Positions 1-6,451 of a stretch of 23,234 bases of DNA are shown piece after piece. The stretch is taken from positions 1 through 23,234 of the forward strand of contig CALAZP010000171.1 of assembly GCA_937926355.1 (NCBI GenBank), read 5' to 3'. Both the position numbers and the translations under genes were made by a program. This stretch comes from an uncultured Saprospirales bacterium (GTDB lineage Bacteria > Bacteroidota > Bacteroidia > Chitinophagales > Saprospiraceae). The notes under the pieces were generated by a model. It did no database searches, was not told the DNA's origin, and worked only from the letters and a program-made list of their open reading frames with translations. Each line of letters begins with the position of its first letter. Within the stretch, counting starts at the first letter, position 1.

Positions 1-405
1 TGTCGGAACAACAAACTCACAAGCCTGAAAGGAGGACCACAAGAGGTGGGTGGGAATTTCGCTTGTTCGTACAACAACCTCACAAGCCTGGCAGGAGCAC
101 CACAAGAGTTGGGTGGAGAATTCAGTTGTGGTGCATTTGGACTCGAGAAGGGGAAATGGAACCTTAAGGGCTGGCTAAAGGTGCTGAAGGAAGGAAGTCC
201 AGAAGCACAGAAGCTTATCTCTACTCTATTATCTGTTGAGGAACTTAATAAAGAAATCCAAAAAGATCCTGCAGGCATGATAATGAAGCTTAAAGTGGTT
301 TGGAACGATGAGAACTTTAGGGAAACAAGAGCCAAGCTTGTCTGGCCTAAAGGGTATGGGGATAGTGCAGATCTGGCTGGAGATCTAGATGATATAGGAT
401 TTTAA
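1..405 (+). CDS. LRR-like 21-residue repeat protein, C-terminal part (5' end outside window)
   Basis: The reading frame is open from base 1, so the gene starts upstream of the window; the GTG at 46 is an internal valine, not a start. What remains is two copies of the C-x-x-N-N-x-L-T-S-L-x-G-x-P-Q-x-V/L-G-G-x-F repeat followed by a non-repetitive C-terminal domain (W-N-L-K-G-W-L-K-V-L to D-D-I-G-F). The last 81 residues differ from the end of the next gene at only four positions, so the two are recent tandem paralogs. The stop is four bases before the next ATG. Proteins built of this repeat occur in large marine and aquatic phages, but their function is not established. The missing N-terminus probably resembles that of the neighbour (inference). 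Confidence 0.85.
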   Translation, partial: CRNNKLTSLKGGPQEVGGNFACSYNNLTSLAGAPQELGGEFSCGAFGLEKGKWNLKGWLKVLKEGSPEAQKLISTLLSVEELNKEIQKDPAGMIMKLKVVWNDENFRETRAKLVWPKGYGDSADLAGDLDDIGF

Positions 406-408
406 ATT

Positions 409-1911
409 ATGAAGCACCTCAAGACATATCAATTGTTTGAAGCCAAGACCGGTCTGACCAAGAGTCAGGAAGCATTCTTGGACAAGTACACCAAGGGAAC
501 TTGGTCCTATAATCCTGCTACAGGACTGGTGGATGTGAAAGGTGATTTTGATTGTCGTTCTGGGGAACTGAAAGACTTTAAGGGAGTCAAGTTTGGCAAG
601 GTGAGTGGGAATTTCTATTGTTCTAACAACAACCTCACAAGCCTTGCAGGAGGACCACAGGAGGTCCGTGGGAATTTCGATTGTTATGACAACAAACTCA
701 CAAGCCTTGCAGGAGGACCACAGGAGGTGGGTGGGAATTTCTATTGTTCTAACAACAAACTAACATCTCTTAAAGGAGCACCACAAGAGGTGGGTGGGAG
801 TTTCGGTTGTTCGAACAACAAACTAACATCTCTTAAAGGAGCACCACAGGAGGTGGGTGGGGATTTCTATTGTCGGAACAACAATCTCACAAGCCTGGCA
901 GGAGGACCACAAGTGGTCCGTGGGGGTTTCGGTTGTTCGAACAACAACCTCACCAGCCTGAAAGGAGGACCACAAGAGGTGGGTGGGAATTTCGCTTGTT
1001 CGTACAACAACCTCACAAGCCTGGCAGGAGGACCACAAGGGGTGGGTGGAGATTTCGATTGTGATGACAACACTAACAAACTCACAAGCCTAGAAGGAGC
1101 ACCACAAGTGGTTGGTGGGAATTTCGTTTGTCGGGGCAACAATCTCACATCTCTTAAAGGAGCACCACAAGAGGTGGGTGGGAGTTTCAATTGTCGGAAC
1201 AACAATCTCACAAGCCTTGCAGGAGCACCACAAAAGGTTGGTGGGAATTTCGTTTGTCGGGGCAACAATCTCACAAGCCTTGAAGGAGCACCACAAGAGG
1301 TGGGTGGGGATTTCGATTGTTCGTACAACAATCTCACAAGCCTTGAAGGAGCACCACAAGTGGTCCGTGGGAATTTCTATTGTTCGGGCAACGAACTCAC
1401 AAGCCTGAAAGGAGGACCACAAGAGGTGGGTGGGAGTTTCAATTGTCGGAACAACAATCTCACAAGCCTTGCAGGAGCACCACAAGTGGTCCGTGGGGGT
1501 TTCGGTTGTTCGAACAACAACCTCACCAGCCTTGCAGGAGCACCACAGGAGGTGGGTTGGGGTTTCTATTGTCGGAACAACAATCTCACATCCCTTGCAG
1601 GAGCACCGCAAAAGGTGGGTAGAGATTTCATTTGTGATGCATTTGAACTCACGAATAGAGAATGGAACCTCGAGGGCTGGCTAAAGGTGCTGAAGGAAGG
1701 AACCCCAGAGGCACAGAAGCTTATCTCTACTCTATTATCTGTTGAGGAACTTAATAAAGAAATCCAAAAAGATCCTGCAGGCATGATAATGAAGCTTAAA
1801 GTGGTTTGGAACGATGAGAACTTTAGGGAAACAAGAGCCAAGCTTGTCTGGCCTAAAGGGTATGGGGATAGTGCAGATCTGGTTGGAGATTTAGATGATG
1901 TAGGATTCTAA
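409..1911 (+). CDS. LRR-like repeat protein with T4-like capsid-targeting N-terminus
   Basis: A 500-residue protein. Residues 1-12 read MKHLKTYQLFEA, close to the capsid-targeting sequence of T4 internal proteins (MKTYQEFIAEA), with a matching prohead-protease consensus [LI]-x-E before A (L-F-E|A). Residues about 20-70 are a non-repetitive lead-in. Then come 16 near-perfect 21-residue repeats built on N-N-x-L-T-S-L-x-G-x-P-Q-x-V-x-G-x-F-x-C, one with a two-residue insertion (D-D-N-T-N-K). The C-terminal domain of about 85 residues is almost identical to that of the preceding gene. The leucine, asparagine and phenylalanine spacing suggests a solenoid related to leucine-rich repeats. A head-internal or injected protein is suggested by the N-terminus; a receptor-binding or tail role is the alternative. 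ATG start directly after the upstream stop. Confidence 0.85.
   Translation: MKHLKTYQLFEAKTGLTKSQEAFLDKYTKGTWSYNPATGLVDVKGDFDCRSGELKDFKGVKFGKVSGNFYCSNNNLTSLAGGPQEVRGNFDCYDNKLTSLAGGPQEVGGNFYCSNNKLTSLKGAPQEVGGSFGCSNNKLTSLKGAPQEVGGDFYCRNNNLTSLAGGPQVVRGGFGCSNNNLTSLKGGPQEVGGNFACSYNNLTSLAGGPQGVGGDFDCDDNTNKLTSLEGAPQVVGGNFVCRGNNLTSLKGAPQEVGGSFNCRNNNLTSLAGAPQKVGGNFVCRGNNLTSLEGAPQEVGGDFDCSYNNLTSLEGAPQVVRGNFYCSGNELTSLKGGPQEVGGSFNCRNNNLTSLAGAPQVVRGGFGCSNNNLTSLAGAPQEVGWGFYCRNNNLTSLAGAPQKVGRDFICDAFELTNREWNLEGWLKVLKEGTPEAQKLISTLLSVEELNKEIQKDPAGMIMKLKVVWNDENFRETRAKLVWPKGYGDSADLVGDLDDVGF
619..1632 (+). repeat. 16 tandem 63-base coding repeats (one with a 6-base insertion)
   Basis: Between the cysteine codon at 619 and that at 1633 lie 1014 bases, equal to 16 units of 63 bases plus one 6-base insertion (near 1066-1080). 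Units share long identical blocks and appear in mosaic combinations (A-G-G-P / A-G-A-P / K-G-A-P, V-V-R-G / E-V-G-G). The block at 1-105 nearly matches 934-1040, as expected from recombination or gene conversion between repeats. The high similarity also makes this region prone to assembly collapse. Confidence 0.9.
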
Positions 1912-1988
1912 TCGTTGCTTTTTTAGAATTTGCCTAGGAACAATGACTTCTTTTGCATCTATAAAACACAGATAAATTATCAAATCCT

Positions 1989-2555
1989 GTGGAGCACTTT
2001 TACGAAGGCATTTTGCCAGATTATTTTGATTATCCAGATCTTTATTCCATGGTGGTCAAAGAGGCTATCGATGGAGGCAAGTTTGTGGAAGTTGGCTGTC
2101 TCTATGGCAGATCCAGCTGCTATCTTGGGGTTGAAATTGTAAACTCCGGCAAACATATCAGTGTGGATTTTATCGATCCGTGGTTCCAGTATGATGAAAA
2201 GAGAGAATACCTAGATAAGATCCGGGATAGGGATGCTTACATGACATTCCTTAGAAATATTGATCTTGTTAAAGGTTTGCAACAAAGAACCATTAGGCTT
2301 GAATCTGACGAAGCTTGCAACATGTACGATGATGCATCTCTTGATTTTGTTTTTATCGACGGGGATCATTCTGAAGATGCAGTTCGGAAGGACCTTGCTG
2401 CTTGGTTTTCTAAAGTCAAACCAGGTGGCATCTTTGCAGGGCACGATTTCTATTTTCCGGGAGTAAACAAAGCTGTCAACGAATTCTTTGCTTCCCGTGG
2501 TATGGAAGGCAGAGTCCAAGGTATTGGTAATTCATGGATGGTACGCATAGAGTGA
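1989..2555 (+). CDS. class I SAM-dependent methyltransferase (Methyltransf_24-like)
   Basis: A 188-residue protein with a Rossmann methyltransferase layout. Motif I is F-V-E-V-G-C-L-Y-G-R-S-S (about residues 30-41, binds S-adenosylmethionine). A strand with D-F-I-D-P-W follows, then D-F-V-F-I-D-G-D-H-S (about 115-124) and the post-motif K-P-G-G-I-F-A-G-H-D-F. This is typical of the Methyltransf_24 group found in phages and in glycan or secondary-metabolite gene clusters; the substrate is not known. The start is taken as GTG at 1989 because the N-terminal M-E-H-F-Y segment fits the family; the first ATG in frame (2049) would remove it. The gene follows the repeat-protein gene after 77 bases and is one base ahead of a glycosyltransferase remnant, which suggests a sugar-modifying pair in an ancestor. 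Confidence 0.8.
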   Translation: MEHFYEGILPDYFDYPDLYSMVVKEAIDGGKFVEVGCLYGRSSCYLGVEIVNSGKHISVDFIDPWFQYDEKREYLDKIRDRDAYMTFLRNIDLVKGLQQRTIRLESDEACNMYDDASLDFVFIDGDHSEDAVRKDLAAWFSKVKPGGIFAGHDFYFPGVNKAVNEFFASRGMEGRVQGIGNSWMVRIE

Positions 2556-2556
2556 T

Positions 2557-2754
2557 ATGAAAATAGGAGTTCTCTTAACAGCATATGATTGTGAGAAATA
2601 TGTCGAAAGATGTTTGGCACCCTGGTTAAAGCTTAGAGTAGCCCCACCAGATGCATTCTTCGGTGGCGATGAGCTCGAAGTTCTTTATGTAGAGGTCTGG
2701 GAGGGTGAAAATCTTATCCACAACGAAGAACTCTGGACCAAACCCCAACTCTGA
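2557..2754 (+). pseudogene. glycosyltransferase remnant (N-terminal fragment)
   Basis: The first 27 residues (MKIGVLLTAYDCEKY, then V-E-R-C-L-A-P-W-L-K-L-R) look like the first strand and helix of a GT-A type glycosyltransferase as found in phages. The protein then changes abruptly into an unrelated stretch (F-F-G-G-D-E-L-E-V-L-Y-V-E-V-W) and stops after 65 residues. The donor-binding DxD region and the acceptor domain are absent. I infer an internal deletion that joined the gene's start to a short tail. It could still be a translated small protein; no function is claimed. It begins one base after the methyltransferase stop. Confidence 0.5.
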
Positions 2755-2773
2755 CCTCGGATATATAGTCCAC

Positions 2774-3343
2774 ATGAGACACCTGCTTACATATGCACTT
2801 TTTGAATCCGAGACTGGAGAAGTTACGGATTATACCCCCAAGTCTGTGCAGAGGAAATATAAATATCTCTTCCAAAAAGACACTTCTGTGGTGTTTGCTT
2901 CAGAAATCGCAGATAATGCAGAAATCACAGGGGCTCCTACCCAAGAGGAGCTTGATATGTATAGGGTAGAACAGGATTTAATGGATGGTGAGAGGTTTGA
3001 CGATCTTCAGTCGGATCTAAGGGGACTTGGTCTAACTCTAACCCAAGAGGAGGAGAGGATGTTGGACTTCTTAAATACGATGGGAGGTCATGGCTATTCT
3101 CCTGATGAATTTGCTGAGATGCTGTATGATTATTATCACAATCCAGAGGAGTACAATATAGAGAAGGACAGCGACTATTATGAGCAGATCTCCGATTACT
3201 TCGATGCAATCAGCAACTGTGCTAGGTTTAATCTTGGAGGACCAATGTCTCTAGGTACCTATCAAAGGTGGAACAATTCCTGTATCGAGAACTCGGATGT
3301 GTACAAGACCTACATCAAGATGTCAAGTAGAGTTACAATATAA
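2774..3343 (+). CDS. hypothetical protein with capsid-targeting-like N-terminus
   Basis: The start is set at ATG 2774 because the protein then begins MRHLLTYALFESETGEV. This matches the tag of the repeat protein at 409 and T4 internal proteins, with L-F-E|S as the likely prohead-protease site. The longer frame from 2705 adds an unlikely leader overlapping the preceding fragment. The 189-residue body is acidic and mostly helical (many D/E/Y, Q-E-E-E-R, D-Y-Y-H-N-P-E-E-Y) with no family I recognise. After the TAA the same frame stays open and coding-like to 3445 (see finding). By analogy with T4 Alt and the internal proteins it may be carried in the head (inference from the N-terminus only). 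Confidence 0.7.
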   Translation: MRHLLTYALFESETGEVTDYTPKSVQRKYKYLFQKDTSVVFASEIADNAEITGAPTQEELDMYRVEQDLMDGERFDDLQSDLRGLGLTLTQEEERMLDFLNTMGGHGYSPDEFAEMLYDYYHNPEEYNIEKDSDYYEQISDYFDAISNCARFNLGGPMSLGTYQRWNNSCIENSDVYKTYIKMSSRVTI

Positions 3344-3445
3344 CCTAAAGGTAATTCTGAGACCAATTGGGTGGTTGCTGAGGATGAGCTTCCAAATACT
3401 GTTCTTCGTTTTCGTATTCAAATATTATTGCTGATATACACATAG

Positions 3446-3652
3446 TTAATCCATTTCGTCTTTCTCAAATCTATAATCCCTTTTATCTGCAGGAAATCTG
3501 CTAAAGTTTCCCACCCCGTCCATATCTGTTTCATCTACTACTGGACCATTCTCTTCTCTCTGCTTTTTAGAACCATTGAAGATATTCCATATAGTAAAGT
3601 ACATGTAGAGTGCCCAAATAACAGCACCTACTGCAAAAAATCCAGTTCCCAT
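3446..3652 (-). CDS. small single-span membrane protein, copy 1 of a duplicated family (A1)
   Basis: 68 residues with one hydrophobic segment (about residues 5-26, rich in A, V, I, L, W, Y, F) followed by a charged tail. It shares the membrane segment (V-G-A-V-I-W-A-L-Y-M-Y-F-T-I-W-N-I) and the tail motif D-G-V-G-N-F-S-R-F-P with the protein at 4515-4718, so the two are paralogs. It lies two bases downstream of B1 (3655-3852). Function unknown; an inner-membrane protein with a cytoplasmic tail is likely. Confidence 0.75.
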   Translation of the reverse strand: MGTGFFAVGAVIWALYMYFTIWNIFNGSKKQREENGPVVDETDMDGVGNFSRFPADKRDYRFEKDEMD

Positions 3653-3654
3653 AA

Positions 3655-3852
3655 TTAGTTGTTTTTACTGTTAGTAATTCTACGTTGTCTAATTGCTATG
3701 GCGAATAGGAGTATTGTACCAGGCCAATGAGCTGAGTACTGGGCTTCTTCAACCCTTCCTATTAATCCCAATCCTACTGAATATAATAATGCAGCAAATG
3801 CTATTAATACGGGGTACCAGTTATTTATGAATTTTAATGCTTTCTTCTTCAT
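3655..3852 (-). CDS. small two-span membrane protein, copy 1 (B1)
   Basis: 65 residues from ATG at 3852. The longer frame to 3921 adds a leader absent from its paralog, so I use the inner start. Two hydrophobic stretches (W-Y-P-V-L-I-A-F-A-A-L-L-Y-S-V-G-L and W-P-G-T-I-L-L-F-A-I-A-I) are separated by a polar loop with V-E-E-A-Q-Y-S-A-H. It is paralogous to the 57-residue protein at 4731-4904. The DNA at 3685-3726 and 4752-4793 is identical over 42 bases. Function unknown. Confidence 0.75.
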   Translation of the reverse strand: MKKKALKFINNWYPVLIAFAALLYSVGLGLIGRVEEAQYSAHWPGTILLFAIAIRQRRITNSKNN

Positions 3853-3931
3853 GCTATTTTTGATTTTTTGATTTGAATCTATTTTTGAATGGATGAACAG
3901 GGCATCAAATGAGGGCACCATTCTAGTTTAT

Positions 3932-4513
3932 TTATCCATGTTTCTTTATGTCCCTCTTAAGGTCCTTCTCTACGCTTTCAAGATAGGACTTTCTTTTTTC
4001 ATCAGTGACGAATGGAACCGACCAGAACTGTTTAGTCTTGGTCCATCTTTTAGGAGACCAGCCAAATACAAATGTATAGACTCCCATTACCAGTCTTAGT
4101 TTAACTGAGTTGAGATAGAGTGTTAAGACTGGTAATGCTGGAGCGCCATGTGTAATGTATGTTCTGACCTTCTTGTCCTTTAAGAATGGTTTTGGATATG
4201 CGTATTTGCCTACAATCGGTACAAATTTGTATGCAAAACCTGGTGTAAATACCTCATCAAAGAATGTTTCCATCTTTGGCGTCATTCTAAACCACCAAAC
4301 TGGCGAGACTAAGTATAAATGTGTAGCCTCTTTTACTAGATCTTGGTAATGTGCGATTAGATCTTGTCTGTTTCTGTGTAGTTTGTCTGAATAAAGATCT
4401 ATCGTTTCATACTCAATACCCTTATCATCAAACTCTTGCTTAATAGACTTAAAAATGCCATTATAGCAAAAACTTTCTTGATCTGGGTGACCTATAATAA
4501 TTAGCGGTTTCAT
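3932..4513 (-). CDS. flavodoxin-fold NAD(P)H:quinone oxidoreductase-like protein (Flavodoxin_2)
   Basis: 193 residues beginning M-K-P-L-I-I-I-G-H-P-D (residues 1-11), the FMN/FAD-binding first strand and loop of the NQO1/MdaB/KefF family. Further family features are S-P-V-W-W-F-R-M-T-P-K-M-E-T-F-F-D-E-V-F-T-P-G-F-A-Y (about 84-109) and Y-I-T-H-G-A-P (about 131-137). Known relatives transfer two electrons from NAD(P)H to quinones or other acceptors. The ATG at 4513 lies one base after the stop of A2, so I reject the longer frame to 4582 that would overlap it. The gene sits exactly between the two copies of the A/B membrane-protein pair, which suggests a redox or membrane task carried out together (inference). 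Confidence 0.8.
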   Translation of the reverse strand: MKPLIIIGHPDQESFCYNGIFKSIKQEFDDKGIEYETIDLYSDKLHRNRQDLIAHYQDLVKEATHLYLVSPVWWFRMTPKMETFFDEVFTPGFAYKFVPIVGKYAYPKPFLKDKKVRTYITHGAPALPVLTLYLNSVKLRLVMGVYTFVFGWSPKRWTKTKQFWSVPFVTDEKRKSYLESVEKDLKRDIKKHG

Positions 4514-4514
4514 C

Positions 4515-4718
4515 TTAAATGGTTTCTTCCGGTTTATTTTCTTTTGATTTTGGAAACCGACTGAAATTGCCCATTCCATCATAGTCTATAATATCGTTTT
4601 CGATAGTTGCCTTATTTTCTTCTTCTTGTTTATTACCATTGTAAATTATATTCCAAATAGTAAACCACATATAGAGTCCAAAAATAATAGCACCAACCGC
4701 GTACATTCCATAGTCCAT
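4515..4718 (-). CDS. small single-span membrane protein, copy 2 (A2)
   Basis: 67 residues: a short N-terminus, one membrane segment (A-V-G-A-I-I-F-G-L-Y-M-W-F-T-I-W-N-I-I), then an acidic and charged tail ending in D-G-M-G-N-F-S-R-F-P-K. It is the paralog of A1 at 3446-3652. Its stop is followed after one base by the start of the oxidoreductase, so the two are probably translated together. Function unknown. Confidence 0.75.
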   Translation of the reverse strand: MDYGMYAVGAIIFGLYMWFTIWNIIYNGNKQEEENKATIENDIIDYDGMGNFSRFPKSKENKPEETI

Positions 4719-4730
4719 TATAACTTATTT

Positions 4731-4904
4731 TTAAGAGTTAGTAATTCTTCTTTGTCTAATTGCTATGGCGAATAGGAGTATTGTACCAGGCCAGTGTGCA
4801 GAATATTGTGCTTCCTCAATATTACCGGTAAGACCAAGTGTTACTGAATAAAGTAAAGCAACAAATGCAAGAATGACTGGGTACCAATTGCTAATGAATT
4901 TCAT
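4731..4904 (-). CDS. small two-span membrane protein, copy 2 (B2)
   Basis: 57 residues read from ATG 4904 to TAA 4731: starts M-K-F-I-S-N-W-Y-P-V-I-L-A-F-V-A, ends R-Q-R-R-I-T-N-S. It aligns along its whole length with B1, including E-E-A-Q-Y-S-A-H-W-P-G-T-I-L-L-F-A-I-A-I-R. It is the first gene of the B2-A2-oxidoreductase-B1-A1 run in the direction of transcription. Confidence 0.75.
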   Translation of the reverse strand: MKFISNWYPVILAFVALLYSVTLGLTGNIEEAQYSAHWPGTILLFAIAIRQRRITNS

Positions 4905-4961
4905 ATAGTTTTTGTTTTAAAATTTAAGTTTATTTTTTTAAAAATTTCCTTTTCAGGTGTT

Positions 4962-5093
4962 TTAAACTAGTGAGAGAAAAATAGCTGCAGCTCCTGCACC
5001 TACTAAAAACCCAACCAGCAACCCTGCCTGTAGAGCGTCGCTTTGCGCTCTGTAAGCTCTTTTAAGCTCTTTTTCTAATTCTTCCCTTGTCAT
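4962..5093 (-). CDS. small membrane protein (43 aa)
   Basis: From ATG 5093 the protein is M-T-R-E-E-L-E-K-E-L-K-R-A-Y-R-A-Q-S-D-A followed by one glycine/alanine-rich membrane span (L-L-V-G-F-L-V-G-A-G-A-A-A-I-F-L). The ATG overlaps the stop of the upstream gene (ATGA), which fixes this start over the longer frame to 5231. Function unknown. Confidence 0.6.
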   Translation of the reverse strand: MTREELEKELKRAYRAQSDALQAGLLVGFLVGAGAAAIFLSLV

Positions 5094-5590
5094 AAATTGT
5101 TTTTGTCTAAGAAGTGCTCGTAGTCTCTTCGATTCACCTGATATCCCCAATGTAGAAGACTTTGTTGTATTCTCGGTGACACATCCCAATTGCCGGTAGC
5201 ATGAATCTTTTTGTAGATGGTTCTTCTCCATCTGCCATCAGGTCCACAGAAATTGTGCCATCTTTTGATCTGTCTTGCATCATCTGGATGTCTCCTCCCG
5301 GAGTGATATTTAAGGTACCATTCAAACCATCCGTAAGGATCATCTTCGTGAATCCAACCTTTCTGCTTCCACTCTTGGTAGCTCAGGCCAGCAGAAGTCT
5401 TAAATTTGTTGACCTTGGTTTTGTAAGTGGTTGATAGATAAAGAGTTGGGTCAACCCCATCTAGTGCTTCATCAAACAATTTTTGGTAGTCGTAGTCTCC
5501 TTTTTTCTCAACCTCAACTCCAAAATAGCACCCGCCAAAAGCGCCGGACATTAGGATTTGCTTGGGTGTGAGCATGGGGTTAAATCCCAT
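5090..5590 (-). CDS. conserved hypothetical protein with GWF-W-Y...GRR-PDD-RQI-RW motif
   Basis: 166 residues from ATG 5590, placed five bases after the upstream stop; the frame extends to 5722 but would overlap the upstream gene. An N-terminal M-L-T-P-K-Q-I-L-M-S-G-A-F-G-G motif is followed by a central G-W-F-E-W-Y-L-K-Y-H-S-G-R-R and P-D-D-A-R-Q-I-K-R-W, and a C-terminal Q-Q-S-L-L-H-W-G-Y. I recognise this pattern from uncharacterised proteins in bacteria, viruses and some eukaryotes, with conserved aromatic and arginine residues, but no function is known to me. Its stop overlaps the start of the next gene (ATGA). Confidence 0.7.
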   Translation of the reverse strand: MGFNPMLTPKQILMSGAFGGCYFGVEVEKKGDYDYQKLFDEALDGVDPTLYLSTTYKTKVNKFKTSAGLSYQEWKQKGWIHEDDPYGWFEWYLKYHSGRRHPDDARQIKRWHNFCGPDGRWRRTIYKKIHATGNWDVSPRIQQSLLHWGYQVNRRDYEHFLDKNNL

Positions 5591-5594
5591 TTCG

Positions 5595-5879
5595 TTATTC
5601 CCAGCCGTCTGGATCAAGTGATCTAATATATTCGTGCCTCTCAGCCTCGCTTTTCTTTTCATCTTCTGCTGTCCAGATCTTAAGTGTATCATTTTGTATC
5701 TCCCACCAATATACACAATCAAGTTTGTCTAACTCCGATAGGTCTAAGTTGTAAAGTGGTTTAGGTTCTTGGATCTCTAGTTGCTTCTGGATTGGCTCAG
5801 GTGAAATCTCTGATGCTACCAAGAATGAAGTTAACCCAAAGATGTAAAATGCTAGTACTATTAGTAAGGTATTTTTCAT
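5595..5879 (-). CDS. exported hypothetical protein
   Basis: 94 residues with a clear N-terminal signal sequence (MKNTLLIVLAFYIFGLTSFL, then V-A-S) and no lipobox cysteine. The mature part is acidic and has a Y-W-W-E-I-Q-N-D-T-L-K-I-W segment. It is probably periplasmic or anchored in the inner membrane. Its ATG overlaps the stop of the preceding gene (ATGA). Confidence 0.65.
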   Translation of the reverse strand: MKNTLLIVLAFYIFGLTSFLVASEISPEPIQKQLEIQEPKPLYNLDLSELDKLDCVYWWEIQNDTLKIWTAEDEKKSEAERHEYIRSLDPDGWE

Positions 5880-6058
5880 TCTCCTTTGGTTTTTGCTCTA
5901 AAATTAAATGGGTAGTATGGGTATTCAGACATCCACTCAGTGCCGTATTTGTCTTTATAGAAAAATATAGTTTTACCGCTAACTCTATCCACGAAAGATG
6001 TCTTTAGTGTTCTTTTCATTGTGAGCATACTGATGATGTTTCTAATTATTGCTTTCAT
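5876..6058 (-). CDS. small basic hypothetical protein
   Basis: 60 residues if read from ATG 6058, which overlaps the upstream gene by 17 bases. ATGs at 6028 and 6019 give shorter forms that avoid the overlap; M-K-R-T-L-K-T-S-F-V-D-R at 6019 looks a plausible true start. It is lysine- and tyrosine-rich (Y-G-T-E-W-M-S-E-Y-P-Y-Y-P-F). No family recognised. Stop overlaps the next start (ATGA). Confidence 0.5.
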   Translation of the reverse strand: MKAIIRNIISMLTMKRTLKTSFVDRVSGKTIFFYKDKYGTEWMSEYPYYPFNFRAKTKGE

Positions 6059-6338
6059 CTCTCTTAGGTGTTATGTTAATTGTCCGTGAGTCAATCATAT
6101 CCTTCAAAGATTCAACAATGACTTCAGCGGTCAATTCTTTATCTTCATAAAGACCTATTTCATCCCTCAGTAAATTGACAAACCCGTTTAGTTCAGTGCT
6201 GCCGGGCCTAAACATCCTATTCAACTCATCAGCGTGGCTCTTAGCTTCTGCTTCCGATCCCAATGAGGTTATGACATTGTTGTCTCTTAAAACTTCTTTC
6301 CCTATTGAATAGTAGATCTTTTTTGAATAAACTCTCAT
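6042..6338 (-). CDS. hypothetical protein
   Basis: 98 residues, mixed helix and strand by composition: an N-terminal strand-like part (R-V-Y-S-K-K-I-Y-Y-S-I-G), then E-A-E-A-K-S-H-A-D-E-L-N-R-M and a charged C-terminus. No recognised domain. The start overlaps the stop of a 38-codon upstream gene (ATGA), supporting both. Confidence 0.6.
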   Translation of the reverse strand: MRVYSKKIYYSIGKEVLRDNNVITSLGSEAEAKSHADELNRMFRPGSTELNGFVNLLRDEIGLYEDKELTAEVIVESLKDMIDSRTINITPKRDESNN

Positions 6339-6451
6339 CTTTCTCTGGTTTTAACGGCTTTGACACTATTCTCTGCCTCCCTCTTTTTGTTCTCTTCGTA
6401 TATTCTAAGACCTTTCCAGTCGTTATTGAATCTAATTGCTTTCTCCTTCAT
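6335..6451 (-). CDS. very small hypothetical protein (38 aa)
   Basis: ATG at 6451 follows the upstream stop directly, and the TGA overlaps the next ATG. The product (M-K-E-K-A-I-R-F-N-N-D-W-K-G-L-R-I-Y, then a charged helix) is short and basic. The tight fit between its neighbours is the main evidence that it is real. Confidence 0.5.
   Translation of the reverse strand: MKEKAIRFNNDWKGLRIYEENKKREAENSVKAVKTRER

Noticed and set aside
619..1632. CRISPR array or diversity-generating template
   Set aside because: The repeats are coding without unique spacers, and no reverse transcriptase, template/variable pair or adenine-biased variation is visible.
823..1841. Long reading frames on the opposite strand and in other frames across the repeat region
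   Set aside because: They are periodic by-products of the 63-base repeat, which keeps all frames open; composition is repetitive Arg/Pro/Thr and there is no independent start context.
3655..3921. Longer start at 3921 for B1
   Set aside because: The extra 23 residues have no counterpart in the paralog B2, whose start corresponds to ATG 3852.
5090..5722. Longer start at 5722 for the GWF-W-Y protein
   Set aside because: It would overlap the signal-peptide gene by 128 bases; ATG 5590 lies just after that gene's stop.
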